Below, piece after piece: positions 16,594 to 24,232 of a stretch of 64,000 nucleotides of DNA. Below the pieces are notes generated by a model. It was not told where the DNA came from. It did no database searches and worked only from the letters and a program-made list of their open reading frames with translations. How positions within the stretch are numbered: the first letter of the stretch is position 1; each line of letters opens with the position of its first letter. The position numbers and the translations under genes were made by a program. This stretch comes from Burkholderiales bacterium. GTDB taxonomy: Bacteria; Pseudomonadota; Gammaproteobacteria; Burkholderiales; SG8-41. The stretch covers positions 1-64,000 of the forward strand of contig DATAJS010000020.1 of assembly GCA_036262035.1 (NCBI GenBank), written 5' to 3'.

Positions 16594-17352
16594 ATGCCGT
16601 TCTACGAAAAAGGCAACATCCGCATCCATTACGAGGAAGCCGGCAAGGGCTTTCCGCTGCTCGTGATACCCGGCGGCGGGCTCAATTCGACCATCGGGTG
16701 GGTGTCCAACGGCGCCCCGTTCGACGCGATCGCCGAGCTCGGGAACGAGTACCGCGTCGTCACGTCCGACCTGCGTTACGCACCGAGCGGGCAGTCGACC
16801 GGACCGCTCGACGTCGAACGGCCGTGGGACTCGATCACCGACGACCAGCTCGCGCTGATGGACCACATCGGTGCGCAGCGCTTCATGGTTCTGGGCTACT
16901 GCATCGGCGGGCCGATGATCTGGAACCTCATCCGCCGCGCGCCCGACCGCGTGGTCGCCGCGGTGCTGTCGCAGCCGAGCGGCTGGCGCAAGGAGCTGCC
17001 CAATCTTTCCTACGAGAGCAATATGAAAGGCTGGGGACCGGACCTGGTGAAGAAGCGGCCGGAGATCACCATGGAGCAGATCGACAGGTTCCTGACCAGC
17101 ATGTACCGCGGCCCGCGCCAGGATTTCGTCTATACCGTGTCGCGCGACTTCGTGCGCTCGGTCAAGACGCCGCTCCTCGTCATGCCCGACGATTCGCCCC
17201 CGCACCCGTTCACCACCGCGATGGAGTCGGTGATGCTCGCGCCGAATTCGGAAGTGAGCATCTTCCCGTGGAAGGAGCCCAGGGACCGCATCCCGATCGC
17301 GGTGCGCCAGGTGCGCTCGTTCCTGCGCGCGCACGCGCCCCTGCCGGCCTGA
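16594..17352 (+). CDS. Alpha/beta hydrolase with Cys nucleophile
   Basis: A 252-residue alpha/beta hydrolase. The nucleophile elbow is GYCIGG, with Cys103 where serine is usual, as in dienelactone hydrolases. Asp199 or Asp200 in VMPDD could be the acid. The late loop where the catalytic His is expected reads PWKEPRDRIP and has no His; the only nearby one is His204. Activity is therefore uncertain. An oxyanion region IPGGG is present. The start at 16594 has GGGAGG upstream. The gene is flanked on both sides by GGGTCA-type hairpins. Confidence 0.82.
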   Translation: MPFYEKGNIRIHYEEAGKGFPLLVIPGGGLNSTIGWVSNGAPFDAIAELGNEYRVVTSDLRYAPSGQSTGPLDVERPWDSITDDQLALMDHIGAQRFMVLGYCIGGPMIWNLIRRAPDRVVAAVLSQPSGWRKELPNLSYESNMKGWGPDLVKKRPEITMEQIDRFLTSMYRGPRQDFVYTVSRDFVRSVKTPLLVMPDDSPPHPFTTAMESVMLAPNSEVSIFPWKEPRDRIPIAVRQVRSFLRAHAPLPA

Positions 17353-17354
17353 TT

Positions 17355-17393
17355 GGGGTCAGGTCCACATTTCTTAAATGTGGACCTGACCCC
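17355..17393. repeat. GGGTCA-type hairpin, 18-bp perfect arms
   Basis: ggggtcaggtccacattt at 17355-17372 is exactly reverse-complemented at 17376-17393, leaving a three-base loop. It sits between the convergent hydrolase and PQQ dehydrogenase genes, right after one stop and before the other. It could act as a bidirectional terminator, and it looks like a dispersed palindromic (REP-like) unit. Confidence 0.82.
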
Positions 17394-17399
17394 GTTTAA

Positions 17400-19106
17400 T
17401 CAGCGGTCGAAGAGCGCGAACGTCCAGACCGAGCCGCCGAGCGGGATGTCCGGCAGGCCGCGGCGCACGGAGTTCGAGCCGCCGAGTCCCGACAGGATCG
17501 TCACGTACTGCCTGCCGTCCCTGGTCCACGTGATCGGCTGCGCGTTGATGCCCGATCCGGTCTTGAACGTCCACACCACTTCACCGGTGTCGGCGTCGAC
17601 CGCGATGAAGTCGCCGCTGTGCTTGCCGGTGAAGAGCAGCCCGCCGCCGGTCGCGAGCATCGCCGAGGCGATCATTTCCCCCTTCAAAGGGGTGCGCCAT
17701 TTCGCCTTGCCCGTCAGCGGATCGATCGCTTCGATGTGGCCCGCGATCGTCTCGGACGTGACCGGCGAGTTGATGTTCTCCACCGACTGGTAGCGCACGC
17801 CCGCCTTGTACGGCTGGTACGGCGTGAAGCGGTAGGTCGAATAGCCGTGGTTGGTGTTCGCGTACAGCAATCCGGTGCTCGGGTTGAACGCCGCGTGCGG
17901 CCAGTTCTTCGCGCCGCGGATGCCGGGCCACAGCTCGACGGTCTCGCCCGCGCGCAGCTTCTTCGACACTTCCGATTCGACCGGCCGGCCGGTCGCCATG
18001 TCGATGCGGTCGGCCCAGTTCACCTTGGCGAAAGGCTGCGCGGAGATGAGCTGGCCGTTGGTGCGATCGAGGACGTACAGGAAGCCGTTGCGCGAGAGGT
18101 TCATCGCGACTTTTCTCGTCTGGCCGTTCACATTGAGATCGGCGAGGATGATCTCCCAGGTGTCCCAGTCCCAGATGTCGTTCGGCGCGAGCTGGTAATG
18201 CCACGCGATCTCGCCGGTCCTGGGCTTGATCGCGAGGATCGACGCGACGTAGAGATTGTCGCCGCGGCGGTTCGCCGGGTTCCACGCCCCCGCGTTGCCG
18301 GTGCCCCAGTACACGAGATCGAGCTGCGGATCGTACGAACCGGTGATCCACGTGCTCGCGCCGCCGCGTTGATACGAAGTCGGCGGATCCCACGTGTCGT
18401 GCCCTTTCTCGCCCGGACCCGCGGTGGTGTAACGCCGCCACAACTTCTTGCCGGTGGCCGGATCCCAGCCGTCGAGGAAGCAGCGCGCGCCGAACTCGGC
18501 GCCCGAGCAGCCGGTGATGACCACGCCGTTGGCGACCAGCGGCGCGACGGTGAGCGAATAGCCCTCCTTCCACTCCGCGACCTTCTGCTTCCAGAGCTGC
18601 TTGCCGGTCTTCTGGTCGAGCGCGATCACGTGCGCGTCGAGCGTGGTGCGGAACACTTTCCCGTCGTAGATCGCGACACCCTTGTTCGAGACGCCGCAGC
18701 ACACCACCGACGGCGTCTTCGGGTCGTACTCGACCTCGGTGCGCCAGATCATCCTGCCGGTGACCGCGTCGAGCGCGTAGGTCCAGCGCGCGTTCGAGAC
18801 GTACATCACGCCGTCGTACACCATCGGCTGCGCCTGCTCGCCCAGATCGTTCTGGAGGGAGACGTTCCAGACCGGCACGAGGCGCTTCACGTTGCCCTTG
18901 TTGATCTGCGACAGCGGGCTGTAACGGTTGTGGTTGTAGCTCATGCCGTAGGTCACGACGTCGTCGGTGTTCTTCCCGGCGCCCGTGAGCTCGGCTTGGG
19001 TGGGACCGGCCCCGGTCCCGGCGCGCGGCGGCGCCGGTTGCTGTGAATTGTCGGTGGCGGCGCAGGCGGCGAGCAGCAAAAGACTGGCGAACAGCGTGCT
19101 TCTCAT
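17400..19106 (-). CDS. PQQ-dependent alcohol dehydrogenase-like lipoprotein
   Basis: A 568-residue eight-bladed quinoprotein dehydrogenase. The signal peptide ends in a lipobox (LLLLAAC, Cys15), so it is probably anchored to a membrane on the periplasmic side. It has the adjacent cysteine pair Cys136-Cys137 typical of PQQ enzymes and blade motifs such as ALDAVTGRMIWR and AIDPLTGKAKWR. Asp313 in DIWDWDTW aligns with the catalytic Asp of methanol dehydrogenase. Asp315, two residues on, is the position linked to lanthanide use in XoxF-type enzymes. No cytochrome domain is fused. GGGGGA precedes the ATG at 19106. Confidence 0.9.
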   Translation of the reverse strand: MRSTLFASLLLLAACAATDNSQQPAPPRAGTGAGPTQAELTGAGKNTDDVVTYGMSYNHNRYSPLSQINKGNVKRLVPVWNVSLQNDLGEQAQPMVYDGVMYVSNARWTYALDAVTGRMIWRTEVEYDPKTPSVVCCGVSNKGVAIYDGKVFRTTLDAHVIALDQKTGKQLWKQKVAEWKEGYSLTVAPLVANGVVITGCSGAEFGARCFLDGWDPATGKKLWRRYTTAGPGEKGHDTWDPPTSYQRGGASTWITGSYDPQLDLVYWGTGNAGAWNPANRRGDNLYVASILAIKPRTGEIAWHYQLAPNDIWDWDTWEIILADLNVNGQTRKVAMNLSRNGFLYVLDRTNGQLISAQPFAKVNWADRIDMATGRPVESEVSKKLRAGETVELWPGIRGAKNWPHAAFNPSTGLLYANTNHGYSTYRFTPYQPYKAGVRYQSVENINSPVTSETIAGHIEAIDPLTGKAKWRTPLKGEMIASAMLATGGGLLFTGKHSGDFIAVDADTGEVVWTFKTGSGINAQPITWTRDGRQYVTILSGLGGSNSVRRGLPDIPLGGSVWTFALFDR

Positions 19107-19186
19107 GATTCCCCCCTTAAAGGAAACGTGACCAGACACTGCTCCCGCAGAGTAGCGCCGCCGAGGCGCAGGGACAACGGGGATCG

Positions 19187-19414
19187 TCAGCCGGTCACTG
19201 TCCGGTTTTTCCCGGCGCGCCGACACCCGAAAAAACAAGGCCGGGTCTCCCCGGCCTTGTTGGTCAACGCATAGCCCTCGAGCGCTTTCTTCCCGAGCTC
19301 CACGACAGGCAGCTCCGACACGTTGAGGAGCTGCTGCAACGCCTTGGGGTCGATGTCCTCGGTCCACACTTTCACGGGGACGAGCCCTTGGTCGAACGTG
19401 AGCTGTATGCCCAT
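19187..19414 (-). pseudogene. rtcB N-terminal fragment
   Basis: The 75-codon ORF starts MGIQLTFDQGLVPVKVWTED and continues KALQQLLNVSELPVV. This matches the first 40 residues of the RNA ligase RtcB (VPVKxWT...ALxQLxNxxxLPF). After that the match ends: the catalytic PDVHxGxG part is missing, and the reading frame runs through a terminator hairpin to a stop. It is best explained as a gene remnant. Two terminator-like hairpins on the same strand lie around it, one at the 5' side and one within it. Confidence 0.55.
19230..19261 (-). terminator. Strong intrinsic terminator (leftward)
   Basis: A 12-base stem, aacaaggccggg at 19234-19245 and its exact complement at 19250-19261, has a four-base loop. 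It is followed on the minus strand by six T residues (A run at 19230-19235). It would stop leftward transcripts before the PQQ dehydrogenase gene. It lies within the rtcB remnant ORF. Confidence 0.8.
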
Positions 19415-19431
19415 CTCGAATCCTCGAAAAA

Positions 19432-19465
19432 CAAAAAGCCCCGGGACTGAAAGTCGCCAGGGCTT
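19432..19465 (-). terminator. Terminator-like hairpin (leftward)
   Basis: aagccc at 19436-19441 pairs with gggctt at 19460-19465, and gact at 19445-19448 pairs with agtc at 19452-19455. A run of A residues at 19433-19437 gives a T tract on the minus strand. It lies upstream of the rtcB remnant. The remaining bases to 19668 hold no gene I can support; a short repeat catgcc/ggcatg occurs near 19590-19615. Confidence 0.55.
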
Positions 19466-19668
19466 CGTTCGACGGCAGCGCGCCGCCCACTGAGACCTGA
19501 CCTGGAGATGTGCGCATACGCTCCAGGCCCGGGGGTGTCCTGTGAGCGTCAGCGAATGCGTGGTAGCCGGTTCATCGAATTCCTTTGTTGCACGCACATG
19601 CCGTATGCATGGCATGGCGCAAGGTGCGGGATTCTACGGAGCGATCTCGTCTTGTCAAGCGCTTCGTC

Positions 19669-20355
19669 CTACCCCTGCTTCGCAAACCAGCGGCTGACGC
19701 CCCAGGTGATGAGACCGAACACCACGACGATCGCCCCGAGGATCCAGTAGCTGATCTCGTCGGGGTTCTCGATCCAGCGCTTGATCTGGTGGCCGAAGAT
19801 CGTCGTCGCGAGCACGCCCGGCAGCATCGCCACCACCGTGCCGGCGGTGTAATCCCACAGCTTGATGCGTAGCGCCCCCGCCATGATCCCGTCCAGCGTA
19901 AAGGGCGTCACCGGCGTGGTGCGCCAAGCGACGACCGCGAGGAAGCCGTGCTTGCGCAGCTTGGTGCCCATCTGGTCGAGCTTGTCGCCGGCGAGCCGCT
20001 TCACCGTCGCCTTCGGCAGCGCGCGGCCGGCGTAGTACGTCGCCCACGCCGCGACGGTGATGCCGAGCATGCTGTACACGAAGCCGAGCCGCGGTCCGAA
20101 CGCGATCACCGTGAACAGCGTCAGCAGCGGCCGCGGGAACATGACGAACGACGCAGGCACGTACGCGAGCACGACGGCGATCGGCGCCCACCACGTGCCG
20201 CCGACCGCTTTCGCCCAGCCGCCGACGCGCGCGGTCGTGATGTAGTCGGAGAGCGGCGTGTAACGCCACGCGGCGCCGAGCGCCGCCAGGAAGACCAGCG
20301 CCCCGATGATCTCCGCCCATGCGGGCTTGCGTTTCCGGCGTTGCCGCTGCGGCAT
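19669..20355 (-). CDS. VTT-domain (TVP38/TMEM64 family) membrane protein
   Basis: A 228-residue inner-membrane protein. A basic N-terminus is followed by about five hydrophobic segments. The VTT/SNARE-associated signature is visible as FPRPLLTLFTVIAFGPRLGF followed by GITVAAWATYYAGR, and a second re-entrant part WRTTPVTPFTLDGIMAGALR. Family members are related to DedA proteins and lipid scramblases; the physiological role here is unknown. Its ATG overlaps the stop of the MmgE/PrpD gene by one base (TGATG), so it is the last gene of that operon. Confidence 0.88.
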   Translation of the reverse strand: MPQRQRRKRKPAWAEIIGALVFLAALGAAWRYTPLSDYITTARVGGWAKAVGGTWWAPIAVVLAYVPASFVMFPRPLLTLFTVIAFGPRLGFVYSMLGITVAAWATYYAGRALPKATVKRLAGDKLDQMGTKLRKHGFLAVVAWRTTPVTPFTLDGIMAGALRIKLWDYTAGTVVAMLPGVLATTIFGHQIKRWIENPDEISYWILGAIVVVFGLITWGVSRWFAKQG

Positions 20356-21713
20356 CAGCGCCCGCGGGTGAGTTTCATCAGCTCCCCGATGTCTGCGACT
20401 TTCTCCAGCGCCATCACCTGCTCCGCCAGCGCCGCCGCGCGCTTCGCGCCGACGACCGGGCCCGCGAGGCTGTCGAACTTGGCGCGCATCTCGGCCTGGG
20501 ACATCGCGTTCTGGATCGAGCCTTTGGGGTAATCGACCTGCGAGACCAGCGTGCGGCCGTCGCGCATCGTCGCGGTCAGGCGGCACGACACGCCGCGCGG
20601 CAGCGAAGCGTCTTCGGCGATCGAGGTCGCGTTCATCAGGCGCTTCACCTCGGTATTGCGGATGTTGCGGTCGCTGTATTGCTTCAGCAGGGCCTGCCCT
20701 TCGATCAGCGCCACCGCCACCGAGAACGGCAGCGACACCTGCGCTTCGTGATAGGTGCGCGGCGCCTTGTTCTGGTGGTATTTCGCCCAGTCGGGGTGGC
20801 GCAGGAAGTCGATCTTCACCACGTCCTTCGCGGCCGCGCCCTGCGCGCGTACCGCCAGCGCGCAGTCGATCGCGTTGTGGATCGGCCTCGCGCACGAGTA
20901 CGGCTTGAACTCGATCAGCAGCTCGTACGGCCGCTTGAGGTCGGCGACGAGCGCCTCCGGATCGGTCGAATCGCTGAACGCGGCCAGAAAGCCGCGCTCG
21001 CCTTCGAAGATCGTGTCGGCGCCGGTGAAGCCGAGCTGCGCCATGCGGGCGGCGGTCACGCCGTTGCGCGCGGTCGGACCGGGATTGAAACGCTTTTGCA
21101 TCGAGGGGCCGTACATCTCCATCAACCCGGATGCCTGTGCACCCGCCATGCCCAGCGCGGAGGTGAGCCTGTCCTTGGAGAGCTTGAGGAGCTTGCCCGC
21201 GGCGACCGTCGCGCCGAAGACGCCGCAGGTCGGCGTGGTGTGGAAGCCGCGGTTACGCAGGCTGGGATTGGTCGCGCGGCTCGCGCGCTCCATCATCTCG
21301 CAACCGGCGGCGAGCGCGGTGAGAAGCTGCCTGCCGTCGGCGCCGGCGTATTCCGCGGCCGCGAGCGCGGCCGAATACACCGGCGGGCTGAAGTGGAAGA
21401 GCGCCAGCACGTCGATGTCGTCGAGCTCGATGCTGTGCGAGGAGATCGCGTTGGCGAAAGCGGCCATCGTCACGTCGACGCGCGCGCCGTCCCCGATGAG
21501 GCTCGCCTCGCGCTTGCCGCCGTGCTCCCGCGCGAAGCGCTGCGCGATCTCGCCGCTCTCGCTGTGGCTGCCCGCGATCGCGACGCCGAGATAATCCATC
21601 AACAGCCGCTTGACCGCCTCGCGAGAGGGCCTGTCGACGTCGTTGAGCTTGAGCTTGCTGAAGCGCTCCGCGAGGCGCTGCGCGTGGGTGGCTTTTTCCA
21701 TGGCTCGTCCCAT
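20355..21713 (-). CDS. MmgE/PrpD family protein
   Basis: A 452-residue member of the 2-methylcitrate dehydratase-like family. It has LLMDYLGVAIAGSHSES, then SHSIELDDIDVLALFHFSP and the GCEMMERASRATNPSLRNRGFH segment. The C-terminal domain carries KPYSCARPIHNAIDCAL. The ATG at 21713 overlaps the FAD reductase stop by one base; an in-frame ATG at 21701 is also possible. It is third in a leftward group after an MBL-fold gene and an FAD reductase. Substrate is unknown. Confidence 0.88.
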   Translation of the reverse strand: MGRAMEKATHAQRLAERFSKLKLNDVDRPSREAVKRLLMDYLGVAIAGSHSESGEIAQRFAREHGGKREASLIGDGARVDVTMAAFANAISSHSIELDDIDVLALFHFSPPVYSAALAAAEYAGADGRQLLTALAAGCEMMERASRATNPSLRNRGFHTTPTCGVFGATVAAGKLLKLSKDRLTSALGMAGAQASGLMEMYGPSMQKRFNPGPTARNGVTAARMAQLGFTGADTIFEGERGFLAAFSDSTDPEALVADLKRPYELLIEFKPYSCARPIHNAIDCALAVRAQGAAAKDVVKIDFLRHPDWAKYHQNKAPRTYHEAQVSLPFSVAVALIEGQALLKQYSDRNIRNTEVKRLMNATSIAEDASLPRGVSCRLTATMRDGRTLVSQVDYPKGSIQNAMSQAEMRAKFDSLAGPVVGAKRAAALAEQVMALEKVADIGELMKLTRGR

Positions 21714-23371
21714 CAGCGGCTCGATAGCGCGCTTGCGCTTTCCGCGCGCGCGCTCGCGTGGGGCTGCTCGGCCGCCGCATGGCGGCCCGCCAGGCGGCCG
21801 AAGGTGATGCCTTCGGCAAGATTGCCTCCGCCCTGGTACACGAACTGGAACACCGAGCAGATCTCGCCCACCGCGTACAGGCGCGGTATCGGCCGGTCTT
21901 CCCAGTCGAGCACGCGGCGCTGCGCGTCCGCGCGCAGCCCGCCTTTGGTGTTCGGACCGCCCGGGTACAGCGGGATTGCGAAGAACGGCGGCTCCGCTAC
22001 CGGGCCCATCGTCGCGGGCTCGCGCTCGAAATCGACGTCCTTGCGCTCCGCGCACAGGGCATTCCAGCGCTCGACCGCCTGCGTCAGCGCCGCCGCGTCC
22101 ATCTTCTCCTTGTTGTCGGGGTGCTGCCGGATCTTCTGCGCCAGGATCTCGAGCGTGTCGCCCTGGAGGATCCATCCGTTGCGCAGCGCGTTCAGGTTGT
22201 CCTCGCCCCAGTCGATGCCGTTGTATGCCGCCGCGCCCACGCTGACGACCGGTCCGCGACGCATCATCACCGAGTCGAAGATCATCCATGAAGGAATGCG
22301 CGGGTAGCTCAGCGACGTGGTGTCGAACTGCAGCGCTTCCTTGTAGAAGATGTAGCGGCTCGGGTCTTTGGTGATGCGCCGCTCGGACGCGTAGCGCCGG
22401 CCCTGGTTGTCGACGACGATCTCGTTCGGCTTGCCCACGCCCGAGGTATTGAGGCCGATGCGCAGGCCGTGCCGGCGCTCGGGGATCGCGCAGATCACCC
22501 GTCCTGCGACGCTGCCGACGCGGCTCAGCGAGGCGCCGATGCGCAGCGCCATGCGGATGCCGTCGCCGGTGTTGGCGGGCGATCCGTAGAACGCCCAGCC
22601 TTCCAGCGCCGGCCCGTCGAGGAAGGCCTTGCGCATGCGCGCGTTGTACTCGTAACCGCCCGAGGCGATGATCACCGCGCGCCGCGCGCGATACGTCACG
22701 CGCTGCGACCCGCGCTCTGCGTGCACCCCCACGACCGCGCCGTCGCCGTCCACGATGAGGTCCTTCGCGCTCACACCGTAATGGATCGGGATCCGGCGCG
22801 CCTGCACGCCGGTGAGCATGCAGGCGTGAAACGCCTCCCCCGACTGCTTCTCCGCCTTGGCGCTCTCCGCGCTGCGGCCGGTCTTGGCATCCTCGTCGAA
22901 CTGGCCGGTATACGTGCTGCGCACACAGGCATAGCCCGACTTCGCCGCGCCCGGAAATTCCGGGAACGCAGCGTTCGCCGACACCACCGCCTTGAACGCC
23001 GGATCGAGGCCGCGCATGAAGTCGGCGTTCTCCGGGGCATGCCGCGCCCACAGCTCGGCGAGGTCGTCGCCGAACTCGCTCTCGGCCTCGAGCTTCCCCG
23101 GGAGGTTGTCGCCGCTCATCATCGCTTTCGAGTACGCCTTGAGCGACTCGAAGTCCGCGCCGGGGTCGGGACTGTGAAACCCGCCCCCGCTCATGCGCGT
23201 ATTGGAGCAGTGCGACGCTTCCGGCTGCTTCTCCAGAATGATGACGCCCGCGCCCGCGTCGGTGGCCTCGATCGCCGCGCAGCCGCCTGCGGCGCCGAAG
23301 CCGATGATGATCACATCCGCCTCGTATTCGGCGGTTTCGTTTGCTCTTGCAGTACTGAATGCTCCATCCAT
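21713..23371 (-). CDS. FAD-dependent oxidoreductase, fumarate reductase/ketosteroid dehydrogenase type
   Basis: A 552-residue flavoprotein. The FAD-binding start is ADVIIIGFGAAGGCAAIEA. A second FAD segment, YAVGEICSVFQFVYQGGG, and a late GITFGRLAGRHAA close the FAD domain. The catalytic cap domain is of the FAD_binding_2 type, as in fumarate reductases, 3-ketosteroid dehydrogenases and urocanate reductase-like enzymes. It would reduce or dehydrogenate an unsaturated or keto acid in the cytoplasm, since no Tat or Sec signal is seen. It is co-directional and overlapping with the MmgE/PrpD gene. Confidence 0.88.
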   Translation of the reverse strand: MDGAFSTARANETAEYEADVIIIGFGAAGGCAAIEATDAGAGVIILEKQPEASHCSNTRMSGGGFHSPDPGADFESLKAYSKAMMSGDNLPGKLEAESEFGDDLAELWARHAPENADFMRGLDPAFKAVVSANAAFPEFPGAAKSGYACVRSTYTGQFDEDAKTGRSAESAKAEKQSGEAFHACMLTGVQARRIPIHYGVSAKDLIVDGDGAVVGVHAERGSQRVTYRARRAVIIASGGYEYNARMRKAFLDGPALEGWAFYGSPANTGDGIRMALRIGASLSRVGSVAGRVICAIPERRHGLRIGLNTSGVGKPNEIVVDNQGRRYASERRITKDPSRYIFYKEALQFDTTSLSYPRIPSWMIFDSVMMRRGPVVSVGAAAYNGIDWGEDNLNALRNGWILQGDTLEILAQKIRQHPDNKEKMDAAALTQAVERWNALCAERKDVDFEREPATMGPVAEPPFFAIPLYPGGPNTKGGLRADAQRRVLDWEDRPIPRLYAVGEICSVFQFVYQGGGNLAEGITFGRLAGRHAAAEQPHASARAESASALSSR

Positions 23372-23424
23372 GAATCGAGACTTTCGCTGAGTAAGGTAAA
23401 TCGGTATGCGGTTGGTGACAGGTA

Positions 23425-24222
23425 TTAACGGCGCGGCATGACGTCGAGCCGCACCGCGATGCCCTCGAGCTCGCCCGAGGCCGCCGGATAGCGCTGCATC
23501 ACCAGCGGATCGTGCCCCGGCACGATGTGGTCGGGAGAGTCGGCGAGCGCGTACAGGCGCTTGTAACCTTCGAGTACCTGGCCGATGTGGAACGTCGTCG
23601 GGAAGACCCGGCCTTTCTCGAAGTGCTCATAGTAATGGCTCGCATCGGACGCGAGCACGACCCAGCCGCGCTGGGTGTGCACGCGCGCGAACTGGAGGCC
23701 CATCGTATGGCCGCCGACGCGGTGCACCGTGATCCCCGGCGCGATCTCGTCGTCGCCGTCGTGGAACTGCGCGCGGTCCTCGTAGATCATGCGGATCACG
23801 CCGCAGACGTCGTCGACCTCGAAGCTGTGGCGAAGCTGCGGATGGCACATGTGGCGTCCCGTGACGAACGCCATCTCGTCGTCCTGGAGGTGGAACTTCG
23901 CCGCCCCGAAATCGGCGAACGTGCCGATGTGGTCGTAGTGCATGTGCGAGACGATGACGTCCTTCACGCCGTGGGAATCCACACCGAGCTTCGCCAGCCC
24001 TTCGGCGGGACTGCGCAGCACTTCGCGCTTCCTTTGCGCGCCGACCTTCGCCGTGAAGCCGACGTCGAGCACGTAGCTACGCCGGTCGTTGCGGATGAGC
24101 CACACGAAGTAATCCATCGGCATCGGCACGTCGTGCGCGTCGCCGCCGAGGAAGTGGTTGGTGCGCACCGCATTGCGCTGCGCATATTTGATCGCGAAGA
24201 CTTCGTAAGTGGGCAGGGTCAT
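23425..24222 (-). CDS. Metallo-beta-lactamase fold hydrolase, AHL-lactonase-like
   Basis: A 265-residue MBL-fold protein. It has all metal ligands of the N-acyl homoserine lactonase family: SHMHYDHIG (HxHxDH), GGHTMG, ASDASHYYE and PGHDP. A di-zinc lactonase or related ester hydrolase is likely. Family members may act in quorum quenching or simply open lactones in catabolism; next to an ene-reductase and an FAD reductase, a catabolic lactonase is at least as likely. It is 10 bases downstream of the FadH-like gene. Confidence 0.87.
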   Translation of the reverse strand: MTLPTYEVFAIKYAQRNAVRTNHFLGGDAHDVPMPMDYFVWLIRNDRRSYVLDVGFTAKVGAQRKREVLRSPAEGLAKLGVDSHGVKDVIVSHMHYDHIGTFADFGAAKFHLQDDEMAFVTGRHMCHPQLRHSFEVDDVCGVIRMIYEDRAQFHDGDDEIAPGITVHRVGGHTMGLQFARVHTQRGWVVLASDASHYYEHFEKGRVFPTTFHIGQVLEGYKRLYALADSPDHIVPGHDPLVMQRYPAASGELEGIAVRLDVMPRR

Positions 24223-24232
24223 GACTGCTCCT

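Noticed and set aside
19232-19262. Hairpin considered as a small regulatory RNA or riboswitch
   Set aside because: Its short loop and T tract fit an intrinsic terminator, and no conserved aptamer elements are visible around it.
23425-24222. MBL protein called a quorum-quenching AHL lactonase
   Set aside because: Metal motifs fit, but there are no quorum-sensing genes around; only lactonase-like is supported.
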